From positions 248,001 to 312,000 of the forward strand of contig NZ_JACHBY010000007.1 in NCBI RefSeq assembly GCF_014200495.1: 64,000 bases of DNA, in the 5' to 3' direction. Position 1 is the first letter of the stretch, and every line of letters begins with the position of its first letter. This DNA comes from Mucilaginibacter geliditolerans (GTDB taxonomy: Bacteria; Bacteroidota; Bacteroidia; Sphingobacteriales; Sphingobacteriaceae). The notes below the pieces were generated by a model. The model worked only from the letters and a program-made list of their open reading frames with translations. It was not told where the DNA came from and searched no databases. Shown piece by piece: positions 1 to 7,892 of the stretch. The translations under genes and the position numbers were made by a program.

Positions 1-93
1 TCTAAAAAAGATGTGAAACAACTAACCGTAACGTTGGATTACGCGCATGAGAAATTCGAGAAATCAGACTTGAAGAAGTTGAAGGTTGCTTAA
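1..93 (+). CDS. 3' end of an unidentified protein (partial)
   Basis: An open frame enters from the left edge and ends at a TAA at 91-93, giving 30 residues rich in lysine (it ends KKLKVA). It is followed within 25 bases by a rho-independent terminator, as expected for a real gene end. Too little is visible to name the protein. Confidence 0.6.
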   Translation, partial: SKKDVKQLTVTLDYAHEKFEKSDLKKLKVA

Positions 94-115
94 TAAGAAA
101 AACCTCTTAAATATT

Positions 116-143
116 AAAGCCCGGTTTATACCGGGCTTTTTTT
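116..143 (+). terminator. Rho-independent terminator
   Basis: The inverted repeat AAAGCCCGG / CCGGGCTTT with a TTTATA loop runs into a T tract. It closes the partial gene that enters from the left edge. Confidence 0.85.
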
Positions 144-267
144 ATGTTTTTGTTGTTAAAGCTGGAAGCTTTAACAATGCCGTACCACGAGTTACGCTGC
201 GCTAAACTCGCGGCAGCAAAGCTAAACTTACTGTAGCGGGTATGAACTATGATCTATCAGCCATAAA

Positions 268-900
268 CTACACTAGCTTCTCCCGTTCAAAAAACTTTTG
301 GATAGTATCTGGAGCAGTCATTAAAAAAGTTTGCAAGCCCAATTTCTTTGCTGTTTCCAAATGTTGCGGACTATCATCAATAAACAGCGTTTCGGCAGGG
401 TTAAGGTTATTCTCGTTTAATACCTGCTCAAATATCTCCGGTTCGGGTTTGCGCTTGCCGGTAAGGTGCGAGTAATAGGTTTTTTCAAATAGCCCGTCAT
501 TATTGTTCATGCCAAATTCATCTTTTAAATAGCGGTGGACATAGTCGTAATGGATAGCATTGATATTACTCAATAAAAACGTGCGGTATTTATCTTTTAG
601 TTTTAACAATAATTCATGATTACCCTGTGGTATACCAACAAATATGGCATTCCATGCATCATCGATCTGCTCATCAGTAAGCTCAAGCTTGTTGGTTAGC
701 TCCCTTATGCGCGCCCTGAAGCCTTCAGGGCTTATTTCGCCGCGCTCAAGCAGGTTAAATACAGGATCCTGATGCCGGTGCCCATAAAAGTCATCTGCGT
801 TGTTAATGCCCAGCTTTTTCCACGCATCCTGCACCTGTGCAAAATTGATGTTAAAAATTACATTGCCGTAATCAAATATGATGTTTTTGATGTTTTGCAT
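268..900 (-). CDS. HAD-superfamily phosphatase, YihX-like
   Basis: The 210-residue protein has the order and spacing of the YihX-type haloacid-dehalogenase fold. Motif I is FDYGNVIF near residue 9, where the second acidic residue is replaced by glycine as in YihX. Motif II is LLSN near residue 117, the lysine of motif III lies in GKRKPEPEIF, and motif IV is LFIDDS. The cap segment (LLERGEISPEGFR) also resembles YihX. E. coli YihX dephosphorylates alpha-D-glucose 1-phosphate; substrate assignment here is only by family. It is divergent from the methyltransferase gene, with a 58-bp shared upstream region. The length is normal and the start is an ATG. Confidence 0.8.
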   Translation of the reverse strand: MQNIKNIIFDYGNVIFNINFAQVQDAWKKLGINNADDFYGHRHQDPVFNLLERGEISPEGFRARIRELTNKLELTDEQIDDAWNAIFVGIPQGNHELLLKLKDKYRTFLLSNINAIHYDYVHRYLKDEFGMNNNDGLFEKTYYSHLTGKRKPEPEIFEQVLNENNLNPAETLFIDDSPQHLETAKKLGLQTFLMTAPDTIQKFFEREKLV

Positions 901-958
901 TGGTAGAAATTTAATAGTTTTATACCAACAATTCTACGAAAATTAGCTTACAGATAGC

Positions 959-1840
959 ATGGAAATTGAGACAAATTCAGCAAACCGTGATTATAGTAGC
1001 ATAAGTCCGTCGGCAAAGGCATTGCTGTTGCTTAAAGGGCTAACATCCATTCCATTTGCCAGGGAAGCTGCCGGATTGATGGTATCGCCAGAGATATACA
1101 AACCTGACTATGAAAATACAGAAATTGGCTTTTGGGCAAGGCTATTACATTTTGAAAGCCGGTATCAAAGCATTGATCAGTTACTGAGCGACCTGCCAGC
1201 CAAAAATATCCTGGAGCTGTCATCAGGTTTTTCATTTCGTGGTTTGGCCGCTGTGCAGGAACGTGATGTGCATTACATAGATACCGATCTGGATAATGTG
1301 ATCAAACTAAAAGAAGGCTTTACAAATGCCTTAAAGCAGGCCGGAAAGCCATTAAAAGGCAAACTGGAAATATTACCATTGAATGCCCTTAACAAAGATG
1401 CATTCAGAGAAATTACAGATCGCTTTGATGAAGGGGAAATAGTAATTGTAAACGAAGGCCTGCTGGTATACCTGGGGGTGAAAGAGAAAAAGGAATTATT
1501 AAAGATCATTCACGATATATTAGAGCAGCATGGGGGATACTGGATAACCGCTGATATATACATAAAATCAGAAAAATTAAATACGGGACTTACGATGAAT
1601 GATGAGTTGACCCAATTTTTTGAGCAGCACCGCATTGAGGAAAATAAGTTTGATAGTTTTGAGGCGGCAGAAGAGTTTTTTAATGATGCAGGGTTTGTAA
1701 TTGATAAAGTGGCCGTAGTTGATTACACAAAATCGACTGCTTTAAGTTATCTCCTGAAAAATTCAACTCCTGATCAGCGGACTAAAGTGTCAGCCGCAGG
1801 GCGCATACGGGCAACCTGGCGATTGAAAATTAGAGAATAA
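959..1840 (+). CDS. Class I SAM-dependent methyltransferase (leucine carboxyl methyltransferase-like)
   Basis: The 293-residue protein carries a Rossmann methyltransferase core: glycine-poor motif I is NILELSSGFSFRG near residue 81, followed by an acidic YIDTDLD strand end and VIVNEGLLVYL as motif IV. The EGLLVYL segment is typical of the leucine carboxyl methyltransferase/PPM1-like group of bacterial O-methyltransferases. Its substrate cannot be read from the sequence. It is the last gene before the tRNA and is divergent from the HAD phosphatase. It probably belongs to the ancestral chromosome rather than the island. Confidence 0.65.
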   Translation: MEIETNSANRDYSSISPSAKALLLLKGLTSIPFAREAAGLMVSPEIYKPDYENTEIGFWARLLHFESRYQSIDQLLSDLPAKNILELSSGFSFRGLAAVQERDVHYIDTDLDNVIKLKEGFTNALKQAGKPLKGKLEILPLNALNKDAFREITDRFDEGEIVIVNEGLLVYLGVKEKKELLKIIHDILEQHGGYWITADIYIKSEKLNTGLTMNDELTQFFEQHRIEENKFDSFEAAEEFFNDAGFVIDKVAVVDYTKSTALSYLLKNSTPDQRTKVSAAGRIRATWRLKIRE

Positions 1841-1873
1841 TAATGGGATCGATATTAAAAATTTCAAATTTCA

Positions 1874-1904
1874 TTTCTGTATAAAAAGAAAATTTCTACA
1901 TTTG
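1874..1904 (+). promoter_or_regulatory. Candidate promoter of the tRNA-Met gene
   Basis: TACATTTG at 1897-1904 fits the Bacteroidota -7 element TAnnTTTG exactly. A weak -33-like TTTCTG lies 17-19 bases upstream. It is about 72 bases upstream of the tRNA 5' end, so a short leader would be processed off. Confidence 0.45.
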
Positions 1905-1976
1905 CAGCCTGAATGGTGGTAAGCACTGTTTTAAACATAAATACCACCGTTTAGTAGTTTATTCGATAAACTATTT

Positions 1977-2050
1977 GCGCCTATAGCTCAGTTGGTTAGA
2001 GTAGAAGACTCATAATCTTTTGGTCCCTGGTTCGAGCCCAGGTGGGCGCA
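1977..2050 (+). tRNA. tRNA-Met (anticodon CAT)
   Basis: A full cloverleaf is visible: acceptor stem GCGCCTA paired with TGGGCGC (one G-T pair), D-stem GCTC/GAGT, anticodon stem GAAGA/TCTTT around loop CTCATAA, and T-arm CCTGG-TTCGAGC-CCAGG. The discriminator base is A at 2050 and CCA is not encoded. CAT could also be a lysidine-modified tRNA-Ile, which sequence alone does not settle; the first pair G-C excludes an initiator with a mismatch there. The last 16 bases are the left copy of the island's direct repeat, so this gene is the integration target. Confidence 0.9.
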
Positions 2051-2052
2051 CA
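2035..2052 (+). repeat. Left attachment-site repeat (attL) inside tRNA-Met
   Basis: This is the left copy of the perfect 18-bp direct repeat AGCCCAGGTGGGCGCACA. It overlaps the T-stem and acceptor 3' strand of tRNA-Met. Confidence 0.8.
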
Positions 2053-2073
2053 AAACGGCATTTTTGCCGATCT

Positions 2074-2110
2074 AAAAACCCTCTAAGTCGTTGATTTAGA
2101 GGGTTTTTTA
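2074..2110 (+). terminator. Rho-independent terminator after tRNA-Met
   Basis: AAAAACCCTCTAA and TTAGAGGGTTTTT form a long stem with a T tract. Being inside the left repeat boundary, it would have been brought by the island; the copy at 22785-22820 would be the tRNA's original terminator. Confidence 0.8.
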
Positions 2111-2160
2111 TTTTATTCCAATCCTTTTCAGTCCTTACGAATACACACTTTGGAACACCA

Positions 2161-2306
2161 ATCCGGCGACCAGAAATAAGTTTTTATTTTTGGTCGCTAA
2201 AAAGCGCTAATGAATTGTATTACAGTTAATTAAGTATATAAAAAAAGACTAAAAAGCACTCAGAAAGACTGTAAAAATAAATTTATCCGGCGACCATTGA
2301 GCGACC
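2161..2306. repeat. Cluster of GCGACC(A) boxes, probable integrase arm-type sites
   Basis: The 12-mer ATCCGGCGACCA occurs at 2161-2172 and again at 2285-2296. The core also appears inverted as TGGTCGC at 2191-2197 and as GCGACC at 2301-2306. Four copies within 146 bp between the tRNA repeat and the integrase gene is the usual place for recombinase arm-binding or excisionase sites. The rest of 2111-2363 shows no gene. Confidence 0.5.
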
Positions 2307-2363
2307 TGAAAAATGACGATTTCGGGTGTAATTAATCATTTATTCAATAAAATCTGTTAAAAG

Positions 2364-3194
2364 ATGAGAACATCGCAGTCATTTGGTGTGCATTTCACCA
2401 TTAAAAAGGACAGGGCTAAGGACGGTACTACCAATGTCTATGCAGCCATTACGATCAACAAGGAAAAAACGCTTTTTGCCTTAAAGCACTATGTAAAGGT
2501 GGAGAACTGGGACAAAGGCCGTGGCAGCCTGAAAGTGAAGGTCCCGGAAGCAAAAGAAACAAACGCTTACCTGGAAAAGGTTAAGTTTACGATCACCACT
2601 TATTATCAGCAATTGCAGATTGCCGGCAAAGAGGTCACCCCGTTATTACTAAAAGCCATGTTCCTCGGCGAGGAAACAGAGGAAACCTGCTCGCTGAGCA
2701 AACTCATGGATTATCATCATGAGGTCGCCTCAGCCTCTTTGACCTGGAGTACACTCAAACATTATGCGGTGACCCGCCGCTACCTGGAAAAATTCCTGAA
2801 GGAAAAGCGTAACACGACCGAGGTCCGTATCAATGATATCGACTACAAGTTTATTATTGACTTTGAAACCTTTCTCCGTAACCATAAGCCAAAGGATCAT
2901 CAAAAGCCGCTGAATAATAACGGGGTTATGAAACACCTGATCCGCCTGCGCAAAATGACCACGCTGGCATTAAAGCTTACCTGGGTATCTAAAGACCCCT
3001 TTAAGAATTACAAGTTCCGTTATAAGAAAGTAGAGACTGCTTTTCTTAACCAGACAGAACTGAACACTATTCAAAACAAAGCGTTTTCGGCGGAGCGGCT
3101 GAACGTGGTACGCGACCTATTTGTATTCAGCTGTTATACCGGTCTTTCCTTTATCGATCTGATGAATTTAAAGGAAATCGGAATGGTAAAGTAA
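2364..3194 (+). pseudogene. Truncated tyrosine recombinase (integrase)
   Basis: The N-terminal arm-binding domain (about residues 5-95), the SAM-like core-binding domain (about 105-210) and the first part of the catalytic domain (FLNQTELNTIQ and DLFVFSCYTGLSFIDLMNL, about 228-272) are clear and typical of Bacteroidota integrases of about 400 residues. The frame ends at residue 276, so the catalytic histidine, second arginine and nucleophilic tyrosine are all missing. The end lies in sequence that belongs to a truncated AraC gene on the other strand, which indicates a deletion join. The protein would be inactive. It sits 312 bp after the tRNA repeat, the expected place for the island's integrase. 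Confidence 0.85.
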
Positions 3195-3914
3195 ACGTTT
3201 GGCCTCGAGGATTACCCGCTGCTGGATGTGATAAGACACCGGTTGGCCGGTTGTGATTTTGACGCATTCGTTCATATAAGCGGTAGACAAATGCAGTTTT
3301 TCCGAATAATCAGACGGCCGTTTGAGTTGGGTAAAATGCTGCGCCAGTTCATCCCGGAATGCTTTAGTCACGAGTTCTGACCGGGATAATTTATCCGCCG
3401 GTTTAATTTGGGCGGCATAAGTAGCAATGATCAGCCCAACCAGGCCATTAATATGGTCGTGGAGAGGGGAGCGGTAAAGGAGGTCTCTTTTCCGTTCGGC
3501 AATTTTGATGCAGAAGGCCGCCGCTTCGGATAAAAACCCAAACGTTTCCGGGTTAAGCGGAACCGGGGCAGCAGGGCTAATGTCTTCCAGTAATTTCAGG
3601 TATTCCGGGTTGAGTGTTTCGTTATTGATGGCCCAGGCACTGACAGTCACATTGTCAAATCCGATGATCCGGTGGATTTGGTCTGGATGCATAAAAATGG
3701 CAGCCGGGGAATAGATTTGATATTCCTGAAAGTCGATTTCAATATTCACGCTACCTGTTTCGAGCAGGAAAAAGGAATGACGGTCATGGCGCTCCGGCTG
3801 TTCCCATTCTCCTAGAGCCGGCAGGTTTTCAAAAGAAAACCGTTCAATGCTGATACCTGTGCCGGATTCGTCTCCGAATTGATTTACAGGTATGGACTGG
3901 GTTTTTCTTGGCAT
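3168..3914 (-). pseudogene. AraC-family regulator with cupin-type N-terminus, 3'-truncated
   Basis: The first 170 residues look like an AraC ligand-binding cupin (HDRHSFFLLETGSVNIEID, FMHPDQIHRI). The C-terminus begins the AraC DNA-binding domain (STAYMNECVKITTGQPVSYHIQQRV is split here only for length) and reaches EAKRLLYHSDFL, then stops at residue 248. Full members continue with the second helix-turn-helix (VKEIAxxLGF) for another 40-50 residues. The missing part begins exactly where the opposing integrase remnant starts, so both genes were cut by the same deletion. With only the first DNA-binding helix pair, function is doubtful. It lies inside the island, so it may regulate nothing now. 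Confidence 0.75.
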
Positions 3915-4014
3915 CGTTGCTGGTTTACGAAGTAAAAGTAGTTTTTTGTTTTAAAACAGGCGAACAGCATACATTGCCAGGCAGCATTGCAGCATTATTT
4001 TTGGTAATTAGAAT

Positions 4015-4048
4015 TTTTGTCACAAAATCATATAAAAATGTGACAAAA
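4015..4048. promoter_or_regulatory. Dyad TTTTGTCACA / TGTGACAAAA, possible operator
   Basis: Two perfect 10-bp inverted arms (4015-4024 and 4039-4048) are separated by 14 bases. The position is upstream of the truncated AraC gene (minus strand, start 3914) and 300 bp upstream of lacI. It may be a regulator-binding site; no T tract follows that would favour a terminator. Confidence 0.35.
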
Positions 4049-4273
4049 TCTTAGTGTTAGAGCTTCGGTTGGTTTTGGAAACAGATTATCAAATAGCAAA
4101 CACTGATGATGCTCCTGGTCGGCGCATAATTGCTATGGCAACTGTTTCGTGAGGGAATGCTGTTTAACCGAGGTTTCTTTCTGAACTTGAAAGATTTCAG
4201 ACACTACAGTCATCGAAATTGTGCCGTCAATAATTGAACTTGCGGCATACAATTAGAGAAAAAATGAAAAATA

Positions 4274-4305
4274 TTTGCTTTAACCGTTTAAAGTGCCTAT
4301 AATTG
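4274..4305 (+). promoter_or_regulatory. lacI promoter with LacI-type operator in its spacer
   Basis: TTTG at 4274-4277 and TATAATTG at 4298-4305 match the Bacteroidota -33 and -7 elements with a 20-base spacer. The near-palindrome CTTTAACCGTTTAAAG at 4278-4293 fills the spacer and has the central CG usual for LacI-family operators. Binding would block RNA polymerase, so lacI is probably autoregulated. Confidence 0.7.
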
Positions 4306-4347
4306 ATCCTATAAACCAATTTAACCAAATTCTTTCAACAATTAACA

Positions 4348-5361
4348 ATGAAAAAGTTAGTCCTTAAGGATGTCGCTAAGCATGTGGGTGTATCAACTGC
4401 CCTTGTTTCTTATGTGCTAAACGGCCAGGCAGAGGAAAAACAAGTCAATAAGGAAACTGCTAAGCGGATCTTGAAAGCTGTTGAAGAGCTTAATTACCGG
4501 CCCAACCAAATTGCTAAAAGTTTGAAAATGCAAAAAACTTTTACGATCGGCCTTGTAGTAGCAGATATAAATTATAGATTTAGTACGGGTATTACCAGGG
4601 CTATCGAATCGGAGGCTAAAAAGAATAAGTATACGGTAATCTACGGCAGTTCAAATGAAAGTAAGGAAAAGTTTGTAGAGTTAATTAATGTTTTCGTAAA
4701 CCGGCGGGTGGATGGCCTTATACTTGTTGCTGCTGAAAATTCTCAGGATCAGATCAAACTTTTACAGAAATCGGGAACGCCTTTTGTGTTGATAGACAGG
4801 ATTTTTCCGGAAATAAAAACCAATTATATCGCACTTGATAATTATCAGGCCGCGTATGCATCTACTGAATATTTGATTAAAAAGGGGCATAAAAGGATTG
4901 CCCTGATCAACTATGAAACTTCACTGTTTCATCTCCATGAACGGGACCGTGGTTACTTTGAAGCTTTAAAAGATAATAATATAACCTTTAAAAAGGAATG
5001 GCATCAAAAGGTAAGTAACGAAAATGTTGTTAAAGATGTTCAATCGGGCATCGTTAATATATTAGGCCTAAAACAACCTTGCGATGCCGTGTTTTTTGCC
5101 ACAGATACACTTACATTACATGGTTTAAAATACCTGATTGACAAAAAAATAAATGTACCCAATGATATTTCTGTATTGAGCTTTGATGGCTCGGATGTGT
5201 TTGATTTATTTTATTGCCCTATTACGCATTCTAAACAGCCGCTGGAGGAAATGGGAAAGCTTGCCGTAAATACGGTTATTGAATTAGTTAATCAGGGCAA
5301 AATAAATAAGCAGATCAGTTTGGAAGCCGACATCATTGTTGGCAAGTCTTGTAAAGAGTAA
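4348..5361 (+). CDS. LacI-family transcriptional regulator of the fructan-type locus
   Basis: The 337-residue protein begins with a LacI helix-turn-helix (LKDVAKHVGVSTALVSYVLNG, about residues 5-25) and hinge helix (YRPNQIAKSLK), followed by a periplasmic-binding-protein-like sugar sensor (TIGLVVADI onward, ending with DISVLSFDGSD and SKQPLEEMGKLA). It is the first gene of the cargo and is followed by the symporter after 63 bp. Near-identical CG-centred palindromes before lacI, the transporter and susC are the natural binding sites. A fructose-type effector is inferred from the GH32 neighbours and not visible in the protein. Confidence 0.88.
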   Translation: MKKLVLKDVAKHVGVSTALVSYVLNGQAEEKQVNKETAKRILKAVEELNYRPNQIAKSLKMQKTFTIGLVVADINYRFSTGITRAIESEAKKNKYTVIYGSSNESKEKFVELINVFVNRRVDGLILVAAENSQDQIKLLQKSGTPFVLIDRIFPEIKTNYIALDNYQAAYASTEYLIKKGHKRIALINYETSLFHLHERDRGYFEALKDNNITFKKEWHQKVSNENVVKDVQSGIVNILGLKQPCDAVFFATDTLTLHGLKYLIDKKINVPNDISVLSFDGSDVFDLFYCPITHSKQPLEEMGKLAVNTVIELVNQGKINKQISLEADIIVGKSCKE

Positions 5362-5377
5362 TTTTTTTGATTAATAA

Positions 5378-5391
5378 TTTAAACGATTAAA
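5378..5391. promoter_or_regulatory. LacI-type operator before the sugar transporter
   Basis: TTTAAACGATTAAA lies 33 bp upstream of the transporter start. It is identical to the site at 10651-10664 before susC, which supports one shared regulator. Confidence 0.65.
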
Positions 5392-5424
5392 CCATTATAT
5401 TATACAATATAACAACCAAATGAT

Positions 5425-6798
5425 ATGCCAATAAAAAGTAATGTATTGTTAATAGCGGTCATAGCTGCAACCGGGGGCCTGCTATTTGGATTTGACACGG
5501 GGGTAATTTCCGGCGCACTTCCATTTCTTAAAGACTATTGGAAATTGAATGATACCGATCTGGAATTACTTACCACAGCCGTTTTAATAGGGGCTGTATT
5601 GGGTGCGATATCCAGTGGTAAGCTATCTGATTATTTAGGTCGGAAAAAAATGATCATTATTAATGCTATTATTTTCACTGTTGGCGCCATGGGCTGCGGT
5701 TATGCGCAATCTTTTAATCTGCTATTGATTATGCGTATAATAGTGGGCGTGGCAATTGGCATTACTTCTTATGTAGTACCTATGTATATTTCGGAAATCT
5801 CCCCGGCTGCCAAAAGGGGAGCGCTGGTTACCCTTAATCAGTTAATGATCACCATTGGTTTATTAGCTTCGTATATAGCTGATTATGATTTTTCCGATAA
5901 TAATAATCCTGAATCATGGCGGTGGATGTTTATAGTTGGTTTATTCCCTGCTTTAATATTATTGATAGGTATGTTCTTTCTACCTGAAACCCCCAGGTGG
6001 TTGATCTCTAAGAACAGGCTGCAGGAGGGGAAAAAAATCCTGATGAGTGTTGAAGATCCGCTTTTGATAAATGATATTTATAAGGAGCTAATTAAAGATA
6101 ATGAATTGGCAAGTGGCCAGCAATCTGAAGTAAAAGAAATTTTAAAGCCCTGGTTAAGGCCTGCACTTATTATCACTATCGGCATCTTCTTTTTTCAACA
6201 ATTTTCTGGCGTTAATACTATTATTTATTACTCCCCAATCATCTTTAAAATGGCTGGCATTACCGGAAATTCAACCTCTATTATTCCATCCATCATAATA
6301 GGCATAGTGAATGTGTTCGCTTGTGTGGTTTCAATTGTGTTTTTAGATAGAATAGGCAGGCGAAAATTATATATAATAGGTATTATGGGGATGATCCCCT
6401 CACTAGCTATAGCGGGCATTTGCTTTATTTTTAAAGCGGAGCTAGGCAGCAGCCTAATCTACCTTTCGGTTTTGAGTATTGTTTCCTTTATCATTTTTAT
6501 CAATATCAGCCTGTCACCCCTGGGCTGGCTGCTCATTAGCGAGGTTTTTCCGGTAAAAGTGCGGGGGTTAGGTATGAGTATAGGTTCATTATCTCACTGG
6601 GGGTTTAATGCCATTATAGCGTTTACTTTTTTAACCCTTGCTAATGGAATAGGCATAGGCGGCACGTTTTGTTTGTATGCAGCAGTTTGTGTTGTGGGGC
6701 TGATATGGGGATATTATTATATACCCGAAACTAAAGGAAAAACGCTCGAACAAATAGAAGAACATTGGCGGCAGGGGAAAAGCCCCAGGAGCCTTTAG
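5425..6798 (+). CDS. Sugar:H+ symporter, MFS sugar porter family
   Basis: The 457-residue inner-membrane protein has the sugar-porter signatures in order: GGLLFGFDTGVISGALPF in helix 1, GRKKM after helix 2, PETPRWLI before the central loop, QQFSGVNTIIYYSP in helix 7, DRIGRRKLY and the closing PETKGKTLEQIE. About 12 membrane segments are present and the length matches XylE/GalP-type carriers. It would import the monosaccharide released by the locus, by context fructose. It follows lacI and leads an operon with the three oxidoreductases. An operator lies just upstream. Confidence 0.88.
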   Translation: MPIKSNVLLIAVIAATGGLLFGFDTGVISGALPFLKDYWKLNDTDLELLTTAVLIGAVLGAISSGKLSDYLGRKKMIIINAIIFTVGAMGCGYAQSFNLLLIMRIIVGVAIGITSYVVPMYISEISPAAKRGALVTLNQLMITIGLLASYIADYDFSDNNNPESWRWMFIVGLFPALILLIGMFFLPETPRWLISKNRLQEGKKILMSVEDPLLINDIYKELIKDNELASGQQSEVKEILKPWLRPALIITIGIFFFQQFSGVNTIIYYSPIIFKMAGITGNSTSIIPSIIIGIVNVFACVVSIVFLDRIGRRKLYIIGIMGMIPSLAIAGICFIFKAELGSSLIYLSVLSIVSFIIFINISLSPLGWLLISEVFPVKVRGLGMSIGSLSHWGFNAIIAFTFLTLANGIGIGGTFCLYAAVCVVGLIWGYYYIPETKGKTLEQIEEHWRQGKSPRSL

Positions 6799-6830
6799 GA
6801 TATGTAACCAATAAATCAATATAAATTATT

Positions 6831-7868
6831 ATGAAACAAGCAGTATTAGAAACGCCGGGGAAAATCGGGTTCAGAGATATTCCTATGCCTGGGCCATTAA
6901 AACCAAATGAGATTTTACTCCGCATTAAAAAAATTGGGGTTTGTGGTTCGGATATCCATGTATTTCATGGAAAACATCCATTTGTAACCAGGTACCCGGT
7001 TATCCAGGGCCATGAATATAGTGGCGAAGTAGCAGAAATAGGATTAGCAGTTACTGCTGTGAAGCCGGGCATGAAAGTCACAGCAAGGCCGCAGGTAGTT
7101 TGCGGGCATTGTTCACCATGTTTGCGTGGGCAATATAATGTGTGCCAAAACCTTACCGTTCAGGGTTTTGTAGCCAATGGTTCAGCACAGGAGTATTTTG
7201 TGGTGACTGAAGACAGGATAGTAGTAGTACCCGATAACGTTTCCTACGAACAGGCTGCTTTAATTGAACCCGCGGCAGTAGGCGCGCACTCTACAATAAG
7301 AGCCGGTAAACTTGAAGGGAAAAATGTAGTGGTAGCTGGTGCCGGTACAATAGGTAACCTTATTGCCCAGTTTGCTATTGCACGTGGCGCTAAAAAAGTA
7401 TTATTGACTACCGCTAAAAGCGATTTTCGGTTAGGTATTGCCAAAGAATGCGGTATAAAAGAAACGGCGAACCTGTCAAAAGAAAGTTTTCCGGATGCGG
7501 TAAAACGGGTATTTGGCAGTGAGGGTTTCCAGGTGGGGTTTGAAGCTGCAGGGGCGCAAGGTGCTGTTACCGATCTGGTAGCAGGGGTTGAAAATGGAGG
7601 TACGGTTATCATCGTAGGTGTTTTTGAAGAAAACCCGGTGGTTAATATGGGCTTTTTAGGGGAACATGAATTGAACGTATTAGGTAGCATGATGTACCGG
7701 CACGAAGATTATGAAGAAGCCGTACAATTCATAGCTGATGAAAAACTGATTACCGCACCGCTGATCACTAGCAGGTTCCCTTTTAGTGAATACCTTGAAG
7801 CTTACCATTTTATTGAAAAACAAGGTGATAAATCATTAAAAGTGATGATTGATGTAGCAGGAAATTAA
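6831..7868 (+). CDS. Zinc-dependent medium-chain dehydrogenase (sorbitol dehydrogenase-like), copy 1
   Basis: The 345-residue protein is an MDR-family alcohol dehydrogenase. Catalytic zinc ligands are expected in CGSDIHVFHGKHPF and GHEYSGEV; the structural zinc site CGHCSPCLRGQYNVC has four cysteines; the nucleotide fold is VVVAGAGTIGNLIAQFA. Relatives oxidise polyols or secondary hydroxyls of sugars with NAD(P). It lies 32 bp after the symporter and 24 bp before a close paralogue, in the same operon. The exact substrate is unknown; sorbitol/mannitol to fructose is plausible from the fructan context. Confidence 0.82.
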   Translation: MKQAVLETPGKIGFRDIPMPGPLKPNEILLRIKKIGVCGSDIHVFHGKHPFVTRYPVIQGHEYSGEVAEIGLAVTAVKPGMKVTARPQVVCGHCSPCLRGQYNVCQNLTVQGFVANGSAQEYFVVTEDRIVVVPDNVSYEQAALIEPAAVGAHSTIRAGKLEGKNVVVAGAGTIGNLIAQFAIARGAKKVLLTTAKSDFRLGIAKECGIKETANLSKESFPDAVKRVFGSEGFQVGFEAAGAQGAVTDLVAGVENGGTVIIVGVFEENPVVNMGFLGEHELNVLGSMMYRHEDYEEAVQFIADEKLITAPLITSRFPFSEYLEAYHFIEKQGDKSLKVMIDVAGN

Positions 7869-7892
7869 TAAAAACAAATAAAACCAAAAGTT

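Larger units (their letters stand above)
3915..4347. other. 433-bp intergenic region before lacI
   Basis: No convincing reading frame is present. The region holds a TGTCACA dyad near 4015-4048 and the lacI promoter-operator at 4274-4305. The stretch 4060-4260 shows nothing I recognise and may be debris of the rearrangement that joined the integrase and AraC fragments. Confidence 0.5.

Noticed and set aside
7244..7690. 148-residue open frame antisense to the first zinc dehydrogenase
   Set aside because: It lies wholly within a well-supported gene and has a composition typical of an antisense shadow.
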